Source of the DNA: Ptychodera flava
Taxonomy: Eukaryota; Hemichordata; Enteropneusta; Ptychoderidae
Length of the DNA stretch: 64,000 nt
NCBI RefSeq assembly: GCF_041260155.1
Contig: NC_091945.1
Coordinates: forward strand, 33,548,296-33,612,295
Reading direction: 5' to 3'
Made by a program: the position numbers and the translations under genes
The notes under the pieces: model-generated
What the model saw: the letters and a program-made list of their open reading frames with translations, nothing else
What the model was told of the DNA's origin: nothing
Databases searched by the model: none
Shown here: positions 33,401 to 48,400 of the stretch, piece by piece
Numbering within the stretch: the first letter of the stretch is position 1
Layout: each line of letters begins with the position of its first letter

Positions 33401-36400
33401 TAAATTTTACTATAACCCAAACGGGATTCGAACCCCCACACACTCACGGCAACATCGCCTAGCTGCTAGGGCTCACACAAACCAGTCGGCCACTACTTCC
33501 AACCCAAGAAGAAGATATGTGTACTCACTGCCAGGAAGTCATAGTTGCAATCAGTGTGGTATTCCATCTCAAAGAAGTTGAAGTAAAGAGCCAGCTTAGT
33601 TCCATCTGATGATGTGATTGTTGTGTTGCACTCTGCATTGACCGGGTAATTATTGGGATAATTTGGACTTGTTGTACGACCATTGTCCATTGTCAGTGTG
33701 TGTGTACATCCTGCATTGGGAGAGATATAACATCTTTAGCACTATGAACATTATGATTTTGTAAAAAGAGGTTGCTCCCCAATCAAGTTCATACACCTCT
33801 CTAAAAAACATGATGATGTACTGGCTCATCAGCAATTTATTTATTTTTATTCTGTGAAAAGCTGTCTTCTGTAGATGATGAATTATATTTTTAAGTATAT
33901 ACGTTCTGCAGTTATGAGCAGCTAGTCAGCATTGTCAACCAAGAAACTGACTGAAGGGGAAATAGCTGTAACTTGATAACATTTTCATTATTTCATTATT
34001 TTCATTATTCATTATTTTTGTTTTAAAAAACTGGCAAATTTTCTCCTCCCTGAAGTTTGTTGAAATACTGATTTACAAACTGCTTTACAAAGTCAACTCA
34101 TTGTGTGCGACATGCAATGCCATCGTTCACAAATTAATTCTCATGAATATACTAGAATTGTTCTACTATGGAATAAAAAGCATGCAAAGTGTTGTTCTAC
34201 AGACTCAGTATGCCCAGGAATTAGAATCAGGTCATGGCAGTAAAGTGTCTGTAAATATTGGGTAATTTGTTTCTCTACGGTTACCCCTGTTTTAGTATTG
34301 GGAATAGTCAAGTGTTAATATGAAATCAAAAATAAGGACTGGAGCCCTCAGTGCCCTTCCTCTACTTGGAAAGTATAATTCCTTTGTTCCTTTATCAATA
34401 TGGAATCTCAAAAATGTGATCACTTTGTGTAACAGAGGGAAGATAGAAATTTGTATTCTACTCACCTGCAATGACATACTGCAAATTAAATCCTTTGGCA
34501 TTTACTGAACTGTCTGACTGGAAGTTGACTTCAACAGTTTGACCAGTTGACCTGAACACCGGCGGTACAGTTGAACCACAATACTTTGCAGACTGGCCAC
34601 CTTCGTACTGGATTAATGGAAGTGAATGTAAACTCACTATCAACAAATGGGTCAAAGGTTGCAATTACGAGAGAAATGATATGTACGGAAAAATTAATAT
34701 TGAAGTTTAAGCCAATATGGAGATGATTATTCAGATGCTAAATTTTTACAATACTTTGTCATTTTTTATTTTGGTGGGTAGGGGGATTCAATGTAAGTTT
34801 TTGCGAAAAATCATCAGATCTGTACATGTGTATGGGGATTCAGAAATGATCAGCCCTTTTAAACAAAGTGGCCAATCTGGGAAGAGGGTATTGAAAAACA
34901 TTAAATTGCAAAAAAATGAATTACACTTACCATGGGTGAGTCTCTAAATTCAACAAAATCATTTTCACAGTCACTGTTACTTTGGATGTTAATATCGGTA
35001 ACTGTGACTTGCACAACTTGACCTTCAGGAGCATCCAATACCCAGCGGCATCGAGTGTTATCGCCATAATTATTTGGATAGTTTGGTGAGGATATGACCT
35101 GAATAGCATCGGTAACATTGAAAATGCCACCACAAGGACCTAAAATAGATACGATGCAAAAACAACAATATATCCATTATAATCCAGTTCAGTAATGGCA
35201 AAATGGTGATAATAATAGATGAAATAAGGAACTTTTATAGTGATGATGGACTTTTCAAAAGGCATATAAACAGCTTTGGAAAATTGCATGTTTGAAAATT
35301 TTCAAGAGCTTTCAATTCAAAACCAGCAATACAAAATCCTGGTCTCTAATAACACTGAGTCAAAGTGAAAAAATCGCTTGTGGTCATATTTTTGGTCACA
35401 ATATCGATATTGTTTCTTCCCAGGTAGGTGGAAAAGTATCTAATTGAATGTATAAACTCTGTCAGGTTTCTACAACACAATTGATATTTGTGCAGCCATG
35501 AAGCACATACAGATGATTGAAGAACACATTCTTAATTAACAATGCCTGTGTACGTAATATTTAGTGTGCCAGAATTATGGTTGGCCAATTCTTCCATGTG
35601 GCAGCCATCTGCTCATTTCTGAGCATCATTCACGATAAAAATACCCCCTAGTATGATGCTGATTTTGTGATATGGCAACCCTGAACCCAATATTCTTTCA
35701 TATTTCCTAACAGAGTCATCCAAACAACTGAACTGCAGTACAATACAACAGTTTTACACAGACTGACTGCATCTGGACAGATTAGACATGTTATGTGGTT
35801 CTCTGCAGTGACAACTTTTGTTACTTACGATCACCAGCAGAATAAGCGGCGTTGAATCCTCGACCTCCAATGCCGCTGTCAGAATGGAAAGTGATGTACA
35901 TAGAATTGAAAGATGATCTAATGACACCTGGGTTGATGTTACCACAGAAACGACCAATCACAGCAGACTGTGAGATTGGACCATCGCGTACCTGGAAGAA
36001 AGGTGATACACAATTTAGGAACACTCACCATTGATTTTATAGTTGAAAAATTTGACATTGTCATGTATAAAAGCATAAACAAGTACATTAACAAACACAT
36101 GAACATATATATCTGTGTATACAGATACATTTTTTGCTCTATCTTTTAAAAGTGTGCTGGCATCTACATAAATTATTATATTACAGCTAAAAAATTCAGA
36201 GGAAGTCAAAAATTCATTTTATTACCTCCAGATAATCATTGATACAATCAGTGCTTCTCTGGATGTCAAATGTGCCAGTGAATGTCAGACTGACTACTTT
36301 ATTTCCATCAACAGAGATTCTATACACACAGTCAAGGTCAGTTTCATAGCGTCCATCATTGTCAATATCAAGACTGGAGAAACTTCCAGAGGGAGCAGTA

Positions 36401-39400
36401 AACATTCCGCCACAGCCATGTGTTGGTCCTGTAAGTAAATGTCAAGTTCACATGAATGCAATTGTCAAGTTCACATGAATGCAAGTTCCCTATCTACATT
36501 ACAGGTTTACAGTCACCTGTAATCTAATGATTATGCCCATATATGGTCAAAGGCATGTTTCTTGGTATTTAAAATGCCCATGTGAGGGCGGTGGTTTTAA
36601 AAAGAGGCCACCTGCTTAAAATCTGTGATTCGGTAGATTTTCTCTTTCCATGGTTACTGTGGCAAAATTAGAACAGGTGACAGTATACCTTTAAGTTTTG
36701 TACAAACATACATTAACTTTCAACATACGATAAGATTTTTCCCAAAATTCACCATACTAATTTACCTAGTTTAACCCAAACTCATTGTTACAATGGATAA
36801 TTGTTGACCTGTTTACAGGCCATTCTGGTGAGCGGGTTAGAATGCCTTTTCACATAAAAGTTTCAACTATTTGCAGTTAACTAGGAGTTTGTCTAAATGA
36901 GCAAGATTGCAAATAAAAAATCTGTTGGCTTGATTTGTTCAAATCAGGTCATTGAAGTAAATAGCAAGAAGCTAGCACAACTGCTTTGCAATCTTAACAA
37001 TTGAAAGAAAACTAGATATGACATATGAAGGTTGGATGAACTTAAATGAGTATGCTCTGTTGCTCAATTAATTAAATAGATGTTAAGAGTTTTCCCTTAT
37101 TTTGCAAACATTTAGTCAGGACATTGTGATTGGAGATCATGTATTGATATTGCTATTGATTCTACTTCAACTTCCTTGCTATTATTTCAAGTGTCCCATG
37201 CAAATTACTTGTAATTATCGTGTCATTGTGTGGGAGCATTTGATTTGGTAGAACATGCCTGGAAAGATTTTAACTTCTGCTCAAACTTTCCTTAATGAAA
37301 CTTTCAACCATTCTCTTACAAAATCAAGAATCAAAATCAGGCGTCACCGTGCAAATTTTGGTACTGGAGAAACAAATTACCAAACATTTACAAATATTTG
37401 AAATTTAAATCTGAAAAGTTTTGTAAAAATTTGAGTCCAAGTATCTATCCCTAAGGTGCATTCTACCTTGTGTTGCCAGTAAATGCTCTTTCACTTGAAT
37501 TTCTAATCTCTTCACATCACAAGAACAGTATAGCGATATTGAAAGATTCATTTTTTAAAAAATAACTATGTTTAATTTACTCACCATAAGTTTCTCTGTA
37601 AGCTGCTTTAAATCCAGGTCCTCCAACAGAGAAGTCACTGATGAACATGACGGTTATCTGATTGGTCGTTGAAATCACAGTTTCTGGTAACTGATCACCA
37701 CAGAGGGGGCCGGTCAAACTTGGTGATGTTGTCAACGGTCCATCAAACACTTGTACGTAGTCAAAACGGCATTCCGCATGGGCTTCGATACCAATCATTT
37801 GCCACCTTTTGTCAAAAGAAAGCCATGTTAATGGTTATCGGTAAAAAGAACAACTTACAAGTGCGACAGCATGCACCTCAGATTACTTTGTAAGGGATTG
37901 GATGGTAGGTTATCAAATACTCTTCATTCGTAGTGTTTGTATCAAGACCAAATCAAGACATCAAAGATGGACTTTTCAAGATCCAAAACAGCATTTTCCA
38001 GGTATCACATTTTAAAATTTATCATTTTGTGATTTGTAAAAACTGTGGATGGATTATCAATTTTCTAGGACTTTCAAGGACTCAATGTCACTCTCAAGGA
38101 CTTTTCTGGTGACTTTAAAAATTACATGAACTTTCCAGGAGCATGCGGACCCTGATTTTATGTCTGTTCCAGTATATGAAATCTATAGATCAAGATGTAT
38201 ATGGAGTCACTGTGCTTTCTGTACAAACATACCACTACAGCACTTATGCAAGTGCAAGAAAACATATCATTTCATAGGTGTAACAACATTCTAGAAATTC
38301 TAAAAAGCAAAGAAATAACAGAAATCCTTGTAGAGGGCTCACTTGTTTCCTGTACGTCAATCCTTTCCAGTGAGCTATAATTACACATATTTATATCACC
38401 TGATATGTCAAGGGCTCAAAGATCTTGTTTTGTACAGCTACGTTTTGGAATTTTTCCTTTACGAATTGAAAAGGGGCATTATCGAAATTAGATTATAGAG
38501 AGAAAGGCATTTGTAGATCGTGCGATTTAAATGCTGTTGAGGATGAGCTGCATTTTATGTTTCGCTGTCCTATGTATAATGATTGTCCTCTACACTTGTA
38601 TCACGAGGTTGAGCTAACAAATCAGGTTTTTTTATATTGAGGATATGCAAAAAATTATGTTATCTTATCCTGAATAATGCCAGCTTAACAGCAAAATATA
38701 TAAGCCAAGCATTTCAGAAAGATGTAACACTTTATTCAATTAGTTGACACCATGTCTGCTGTGTGTGTATTTTTTCCACATGTTGCTATGAGTGAGATAT
38801 TGATTTACTTTATTGATTAGTTTTAACCCTTTCACCACCATGGATTGTCCCAAATCCATTGTTTTCTATGGTAAAGTTGGACCTGTATACAGGGAACTGG
38901 GGGTGAAAGGGTTGAGGCTAGTTCATCACTGTCTTCATCCTGAGACCCTTTCAAGTCAAGATACTGATTTTTTTTTTTTTTATTTCATTCTCGTCAAAAG
39001 CACCAGCTGGGAACCACTTATAGACAAGTCAAAATATGACATATAAAATATACATCTATTAAAAGACAAAATTTCAAATGAAGAAACTACATACAAGAAA
39101 CATACGACAGAAATATTAAAATCACATAGACAAGACCGCAAAGATGTTTGTTTTGTCAAGTTGCATTGAATGGAAAAAGATATCAATATTACTATAAGTA
39201 AATGTTAAGTGAATTAAGTATTAAAGCAGGATATGTGACCAATGAAACCTCTCTTTGTAACAGAGTAACCTCTCTTTTGAGACTTGTAAGCAAGTTGGGC
39301 TGGATGACCTCTGACATTTGTGTATATCTCATAATTAGTGTACCTGGGTATTTTCAGGTGATGTCATATGCCATTCTTATAAATAAAACTACCACTACAC

Positions 39401-42400
39401 AACAACCCTCACATCATAAAATCTTTGCCATGGTATGTGTTATGGCTACTAAAATACGACAGGGAAAAATGATGATAAAAACTCACTTGAGTTCCACAAT
39501 TTTGTCATCGCTTACTGTAACAAACCAAGTGCAGTTGGAAGAACCAAGGTAAACATCTCGATGTGGTGGTGTCTGAATAATGCCACTGCTTTCTGTGAAA
39601 GTGCCACCACAACCTGAAAGAAAGAAAGCATGAACACAAAACACCCTATCATGAATGAATGGATCCAATAAATGGTGAACTTTGAGGTACTTAAAGGGAC
39701 ATGTAAATAAAACCAACTCTATACATCCGAATCAGCATTGCAAGGTTTATTGTATCCTGTGTACAAAATAATTTGACACGTACATGTAGCAACGAACCAA
39801 GCAATACTGATTTGCATATGGGCAATCAGGATCACGGAAAAGTTTATTCAGGTCCAGACTGGGTACACTCAGAGTACTGACAACAACTTTCAAGGACTAC
39901 TCATCAATTTTCAAGGACCGTTTTTGGTCCAAAATTTTCCAAACATCATTTTTACAATATACCATTTTTGTACATTATTTTACATATCTCTTTTACAATA
40001 TTATGACTGATCATCTCGTAATTTTTGATAATTGCGAGGTGACTACCGGTTTTCGATGACGTTGTAGGACTCAACTTCATTATCAAGGACTTCCAAGGAC
40101 TTTCACATAATTTACAGATCCTGTTCATTTTCTTTGATGATTCTGAAGCACAAAATTACACTTGATGCCATACAGCTTTTCAATGCTGCGTTGCTTTGTG
40201 TTCAAATGATAACTGACTTTGGCATAGTTGCTGGAATCTTTTTCAAAACCTGCACAAATTTTGACAGACCTGTACATCTAGCATGAAATATCTTTTAACC
40301 TACTGTAAAGCTGCAGAGGAGAGTTTAATCCACAAAGTGGTAAATTGGGGTGGAAGAGTTACTGCATGAGGGGCAATTCTCATACCTTCTTCATACGTGA
40401 GTCCAAATCCATCCATAGTAGTTGACCTGTCGCTGTGGAAAAGGATATAAGCCGGCCCAACCATTTCAATGTCATCAGGAGTCTCACTGCCACAGAGCTG
40501 TGCAATTTGATCACCTGAATTATCTGTTCCACTGTAGATGGCAACGTAGTCATAGTTACACAAACCATGAGCTAGAATGAAGAATTTGGAAAATTTGAGA
40601 GAAATATGAGCTGAAGCACATAACCAAAACTTTCTGTCATACTGAGTGGAAAACTATCAAGCAATAGTGCACTTCTCACAAAGGTGAGTATTGAAGACCA
40701 TGCAATAGTTACTTTCTTTACAGGTCAGTAACTTTCTTTACCGGTCAATAAAGTATGGTAATGAAAGTTATTGACCTGTAAAGAAAGCAACTACTCTACT
40801 GCACTATTGCCCTGGACCATACTTTATAGGTCAATATGTAATGAAAGTAGTAGGTTATTGACTGTAAAGAAATAACATTATTGACCTGGACCATGCTGTA
40901 CAGGTCACTAATGTAATGAAAGCGTTAGGTTATTGACCTGTAAAGAAACTAACTTCTCTGTCGCTTTATTGACCTGGACCATGCTTAGAGTCAGTTCGCA
41001 CTGTCAAATTAAGTGATATCCGAGTCATGACAGTCTGTAATCTAAATGTTACAAGAAAAATTAAACTGGCACTAAATATAGAAATATTTTTAGTCAATTT
41101 GAACACAAACTTGGAATACTAACATCAGCATAATTGCTGATCTTCTTTGGCTCAATAAATTCACCAGATTGCAAATTTATCATGCCAGACTGACACAGTT
41201 CCTTCTATACAAGCACATGATTTTGCAACAAAATTCATTTATATTTGACAATGATATGATTTTGTTCATTTGTCAATCAACCTACCTTCAAGATTGAATA
41301 GCGAATCAAATCTCAGTATCAATGGCTTTGTGTCAGCAAACTGAATGACATATCCGCAGTCCAAGTTGTTGGGATAGTTTCGGATTCCGTAACCAGGAGA
41401 TGTAATACGACCTTCAGGTTCAGTATATGTAGCACCACAACCTGGAAGAAGAAACGGAACTGTAAGACTTTCTAGATACTTTACATTCCCTTTATTCAGT
41501 CCTTTCTAGCAACTCTACAATGAATTGATATCAAAATTTTCAAGTAGCATTTTCCATTGATTGAAAGTATTGTGTAATCAGTTACAGCTGTTATGGAAGC
41601 CCATGTGAAATAACTTTCCAATGAATTTTTACAAAGATGGCTGAAATTCTAACTGTGAACAAAAATATTGAATATACTGGTAGATCAGAAAAAAGCTTGC
41701 AATTCAGACTGATATTTAGAAGTCAAAAATATTCGATATTCAATCTTTATCTCTTTCAAACATTACAATGTTAGACAGACTTTAATGAGGACATAACAAA
41801 ACTATTGATGAACCAGGATGAATCAATCACAGATCACTGGCTTTCCTAAACTTTGAGAAGTTGAGCCCTACTATTAAACAACACTGATAATTCAGTACAA
41901 TACTTATGACACTGAAAGTATATACACATAACCTTAACCTGAAAATGTAATTACCGTAACTTTGTCAAGCACTGGGCAAAAATTAATCTCTTTGAACAAA
42001 TCATGCATTCCATGCATAATAAGTCTGTGATATTTTGAAGTTCAAAGGTCTTGAAAGGAGGCTTTATGAACAGAAAGTGTCCTGGTAATTTATTTTGTAT
42101 GATGATGGATATTTTGTACCATCTTTTTCATTTGGACTACTGGTGACCTTCAAAGAAAATTTTATTTTGAAATGTGAAAGGGAACACAACAAATGAAGGA
42201 CAAATTAAATACTGGTAAGTTTCATATTGTTTGATGTTGACTTTACAGGCTTCATCTCACCTATAGCTACACCTCAAATTGCACATTGCAAATTTCACAC
42301 TTTCCAAATTTCCTGGATTTTGTCTCACCTGTAGCCCATCTTGCAGAGAATCCAGTGCCGGTATTTGAAGTGTCGGAATGGAACTTGACTCTGATGACAG

Positions 42401-45400
42401 AGCTGCTAGATTGTATCCCTGTCGGTGCTGTAGTGCCACAGTATTTGCCAATCAGGGGAGAATCATTGTCAGGGCCATCTCTTATCTGAAAGTCAAATGT
42501 TGTATATCGTGATGTGAGTAGCTTGTCTTGATATATTGTGCAAGATCCAACATCCATACACAAACTATCTTACTAGAATTCCATGTCATATTAATACCGG
42601 TAAATATGCCCATTATTATTATTATTTTACTGTTATATTTATTTCAGACTTAGTTGTCCACATAAACCAAACACAACAAAATCTTAAAGAGGATTTTAAA
42701 ATGGCTGTTCATGCTGTTTATAAATCAGATCATACATTAATCAAACTCATAAAAAGTTTCTGTGAAGGTAATACCGTACACTCCTCGGAAGTGAGAGACT
42801 TTAACTTTTGCTCAAACTTTCCTCTATGAAATTTTCAACCTTTCTCTTACCAAAGCGAGAATAAAAGTCAGGGGTTGCTATGCAAAGTCTGTCACTAGAA
42901 AAACAAATTGCCTAACATTTGCTGCTATTTGAAATTCAAAATGGCCACCATTACCATGTTAAACTCTATTGGGAAAAATAAAATTTTCAATTTTTCAAAA
43001 AGCTAAGACTGTGAAAACCTTTCTCTCTCCTAGAGCTTTATAATACGTTTCAACAAGTGGTAGATCAGCACAAAATATTATAAAAAATTTGAGAGCTTGA
43101 ATACATGTCTCTGATATGCATGTACAACTGCTTCTCTAAACCACGTGGGCCTGAAAGTGCCATCCCCACCCTCGAAATTCACATACATGTATGACCTTTC
43201 CCAGCTACTCGTAGACTTTTCCATCCTGCATCAAACATTTTAAATATTTCATCAAACAACTTCTCAAGGGGTCTCAGTGCTGTTCAATACAACCTTACAA
43301 GAAGTGATACTGAATGACCATATTCTAAGGAATTATTTCTTTGTCATGTACATCAGTTTAATCTGTTTGAAAAGTTCCGAGTTTAAACATTTCATCAATA
43401 TGATTACATCAGATACTTCAGCAATATACAGAAAATGAAACTTTCTTTAAATCTTTGGTGCAGGTCAATAGGTTGTTCAAGCAAAATATGAACTCGGACA
43501 CACAAGGAATTTCTATATAATATTACTTCATTTACGGTTAAAAGTCATGTGATGCCCATTTTCATCTTGAGCATTTTGGTTTTAGATTGGACAAGTGACA
43601 GCACACAAACGTCTACATTCTTGGTGCCTTAACTACGATTTTGCCACCAAAGTAAGTCATAAAAGTCGTAGATGGTCAACATATTTTTAGTATGGCAGAT
43701 TTCCACAGGTAAAAGACATAAGAATACAGAAGCCAAAGTAAAATTTTGGGTTATACAGAAATTTTGAGCAAAAAATGCCTAAACAGCTGAAAAGATACAT
43801 GAGTTTAGCTAGTTTCACAAACAAACAGAATTTGTTGCCATGACAATGAATACATTTCTGTTTAAAAATATTTATTGCATCAATATCTCACGTTCTTGCT
43901 GTGGTGAGAAGTACTTTTACCCACAATGCATTGCAAAATCATGTAGTTTGCCCCTTAAACACAAGACAAAAGCTATAATACGGTAGCCAGAATTATGACT
44001 GTTACCAAGAAAGGATTCTGTATCTATGCCTGGATGATAATAATTAACAAACATGTAATTAGATGTAACTGTGGTGAAAAAGTAAGACATACTAAAGGCC
44101 CAGTAATGCTAACTTTTGATGATTTTTTTCACCATTTTTGTTTTTAAATGTGAACCATAATTCTTTATTCTACTCCCCAAAGTATTTTGATATACACAGT
44201 GTTCAGCTTGTCAGCTCTGCCCATATACGTGTCAACTGCATTGTTACTGTTGAAAAGTGACTTCTGGTCCGGACTAGAATTCATATATAAACAATAATAG
44301 TGTGTTTTACACATATAGACGCTAAGTTGACAAGCTAAATAGTGGGTCTTTCAAGAGAGAAGTTGCAATTGATATACAAAATAAAAACAATGGAAAAAAT
44401 CATCAAAAGTTAGCATTACTGGCCCTTTTACAAATTTGCTGCAGAAATGAATCACACATACCTCTATATAGTCTGCGTTACATCCTGAAGGACTGTTAAT
44501 ATTGAATTGGCTGTCGAAAGTGAGAGTGACATGGTATCCATGCTCCACTGAGATTTTCCACACACACTCCTCATTAAGATTATATTGGCCAGGGTAGTTA
44601 GAACTCATGAATGACCCTGTGTCACTGTGGAAGTTGCCACCACAACCTGAGACAAACAGAAGATACCGGTCAATTAATGCAAACTGCTATCGGTGTGGAT
44701 TCTCAACGGAAAGGGCATACCATGTAGATGACTAGTGTAAGAAAAGCTCACAAATAAATGCTTTTACAAGAGACTTGTTATGTTGACTACTGCAGGATAC
44801 CGGTTCTTGAAATAATTGCTATTCTCTTTGCAGCTATGACTTTGTTTATGATTTTCTTTTTGTTTAACCCTTTCACGACCATGGTTTAGCCCAAACCATT
44901 GTTATCAAGGATGATTGTAGACCTGTTTACAAGAAACTGGGGGCAGAGAGCTTAAAACAAAACAGAAAAAAGGTCACTTCCTCCTCACCAAAGTGTCCCA
45001 TTAACATAAGTTCAACATGTAGTCTAGTATTTCTATTACATTTTCATGATTAGAATAATGGTGATAGTCATCATGCAAAGAAAAAATCTTTGTCACACTA
45101 CTTTTCACTTGAAATTTTTTATTTACAAATTTTATGGCAATTCAGTGGATGTAATGAAATGAGTCTGTGACAGCTTTGTGATTTGTTTTCAGAAAACACA
45201 TCTACATCAAAATTTCATGTCAATTTACTTTTATCGCAGATGGCACTTTGATGAGCATGAAGATAAATGACTATAGTAGTTTCCTTACCAGTGGTTTCTG
45301 TTGTCCATTCCAAACGGAATCCTCTCTTACTGGCACTGTTATCAGTCCTGAAGATCATAAACAGCTGATTGCTGGATGTGGTGAAGTGATCCGGATGTTC

Positions 45401-48400
45401 ATTTCCGCACCACGGATTTTCTCCAGATATTTGGGGTGAGTCTGGATGGCCACCATTCCTGGCACTCAGATAATCAAACCTACAGCTGTCATGGCTTTCA
45501 ATATCAAAATCTGTGAAAGTAGACTGTAAGGGAAAAAAGCTTGTGTGTATTTCACCTGAAATATCCAGCATTTAAGGAAGTCCAGTGGTGACACTGTCCA
45601 GGCACAGTTCCCCCGAACCATTGCAAAGCTTTAAATTTCATTTCTATAGTCATGGTCAAATGCTTATTCAATCTTCATTTCAATTTGCATGACTGATGAA
45701 TAATTTTCTCAGAGAAGTTCAGAGTGGGCATGTCCTTATGCTTAAAACTTTGAAACTTTTTTTTTCCAATCCTAAATTTTGCATGGGGATCCCTAATTTT
45801 TATTCTTGATAATGAAAGAGAGTTGTTTAAAGTTTCCTTAAACGTAGCATTTGATACCATACAGTCTTGAGGCCTGTCCTCTACCCTAGCGGCAGGACAA
45901 GTATAATCTGTACTCAACAAGGAATAAGACTTACAGTAATGACAGAGCCCTCTGGAGTCTCAATCAGCCAAGCACACCTATCATTGTGATCATAATTGCC
46001 AGGATAGTTAGGACTTGATATTACACCAGTTTCATCTGTCAGATAGCCACCACAACCTTTGCAAACAAAAAAAAAGAATTAAACATCTTGGAATTTCAGA
46101 AGTATTCTTCTGTGAATATACATGATAAATAATTCACACACATGAAACTATTTCTGGCAACAACTTTTTTTTTATAATTACGTAATGGTACATGTGCGTG
46201 AGCTTTCATAAAAATTAATAAAATATGAAGACGGCTTCAGAATCAGAATTCACAGTATTGTTAGGGATGTTATCTGTATTTCTGTCCTCAACTTTCTTCA
46301 TCTCCTTTAAATGTCAGAGAAACAGAATAGCTATATTTTTGTCTGGTGACTTTGCATCATGGTTGACCTTCATCAAACCTCAAGGTCTAAATTTCGTACC
46401 TTCCACTTCCCAGTTTGCCCTGAAGCCTGGCTTGTTCAGGTTTCTGTCTGTGCGGAATATCACAAAGGCGGATCTTGTCGGAACCAAAACAAGGTCTGGA
46501 ATCTCATTGCCACAATATCGTCCATACAGGGGAGCAGAGAGGCTACTTCCTGAGAAAACGAAACAAAAAATTTCCATGAGAGAGAGTGTATTTGATATTT
46601 CATCTTACTCACCAGAATGTCCTCCTGTGATGTTTAGAAAACATATATGGTAAGTAATAATGCAGCATCATATTAAAATCTCAAAATTCTACGATTCATT
46701 CAAAAGCCACATTTTGTCTGAAGACATTGGGTGAATGCAAACCAATTCACACCTTTTACAAATCCTTACACCACAGACAAAATATCAATTAACTTTTACG
46801 GTGGTAGGTGAAGTGGTTTCTATGTGTATGAAGATCACAAATCTGTATTCATGCAAGCTGTTCAATCATGCACACATACATCAAAAGTGAACAAGTACAC
46901 TGTCTGTGCAAGTGTCTGTAATTGTACAAAGATGTTGCTTTCAGTTTCTCATGGTCTAGATACCTCTAAAATAATCCTACTTGCAGTTTTGGTATTCCTA
47001 GCAAGCAACATCAGTGAAATGGAAAATTAACAGATCAAAGACAAAAAATCAGGAAGCTTTGACCACAGGATTGGCCAACACATGATATATACATATACAG
47101 GGATGCTTTCAAACCCTTGAAAGCTATCCTTGCTTCTCATGTGCTAACACAAATGTCAAACAGGAAAAGCAATTGCTTACCCATTCTGATTTCAACATAG
47201 TCATATGCACATGTGGAGCCTATTTCAAGGTCAAAGTCCGTAAAAGTGATGATGATTGAACTGTTTCCTTCAGTGGCGCTGTTGATTGTCCAGGTACACT
47301 CCAAATCTGATGTGTAGTTGGACACTCCCTGGCCAGGGGAGAATATTGTTCCTGAGAAGCCTGGTATTACAGTGTAGGTACCACCACATGCTAAAACAAC
47401 AATATCAAAGTTTGTTAGGTGAAAAGGATTGATTTTTTTTACCTTATAGTCTTTGTCCCTTTACATGTAATACGGTATTCATCTAAACCATCTACTTTGT
47501 CAATGTTGTCTCCTTACATGCAATATTCATCTAAACCATCTACTGTGTCAATGATTGTCCCCTTCCAGGTAATATTCATCTAAACCATCTACTGTGTCAA
47601 TGATTGTCCTTTTACATGAAATATTCATTTAAACCATCTACTGTGTCAATGGCTCTCTCCATTCATGCAGTATTACTCTGAACATCTACTTTGTCAATAG
47701 TTGTCCCTTTACATGCAATATTCATCTAATTCTAATCCAACTGTGTTATCAATGGCTTCCCCTTACATACAATATTCATTTTTCACAATCAACTTTGTCA
47801 ATGGCCAAGCAAAACTACTTTAAACATATTTGACTGACACAAACAAAGACGACTTTCAATTTTGGTTTCGCAATATATTCATTAGTGCTCTTTGCAAATA
47901 TGATTGTTGTTACCGTCAATGCATTCAGTTATATCTTACATTTGCTCAGTTTTACAACTCAAAGAACAACACAACACTGGTATTTGGAAACGTGTCCCCC
48001 GAAATTGGGAAAGCAGTGTGCTATGCTTACCTGCTGCATCTTCAGATGTGTACCAAGCAGAGAAACCCCCGTAACTGATGCTGGCATCAGTGATAAACCG
48101 GACTCTCATTGTGTTGCCACTTGACTCCACAGGGACGGGGATAGTGTGACCACAGAAACGTCCAAGAGATGGCGCATTGTCGTCGATACCATTGAAAACC
48201 TGTCATTCAGTGAAAAAGATGACTTTTATAGATTTACTTCCTCTACCACTGCACACTTTTCCAACCAGCCTTTCATTTGCAGTGATCACAAATAAACATA
48301 ATTAAAAAATGCACATGGTAAAAAAAATCAATGTCTTTGACATAAGAACTCTCCACCTCCCCTCCCCTATAGGAAAGTTTGGAAATATGAAGGTGCTATG

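Noticed and set aside
33421..33505. Functional tRNA gene
   Set aside because: The acceptor stem does not pair and no seven-base anticodon loop can be drawn.
47455..47805. CRISPR-like array
   Set aside because: Units are contiguous, decay gradually and lie in a eukaryotic intron; there are no unique spacers.
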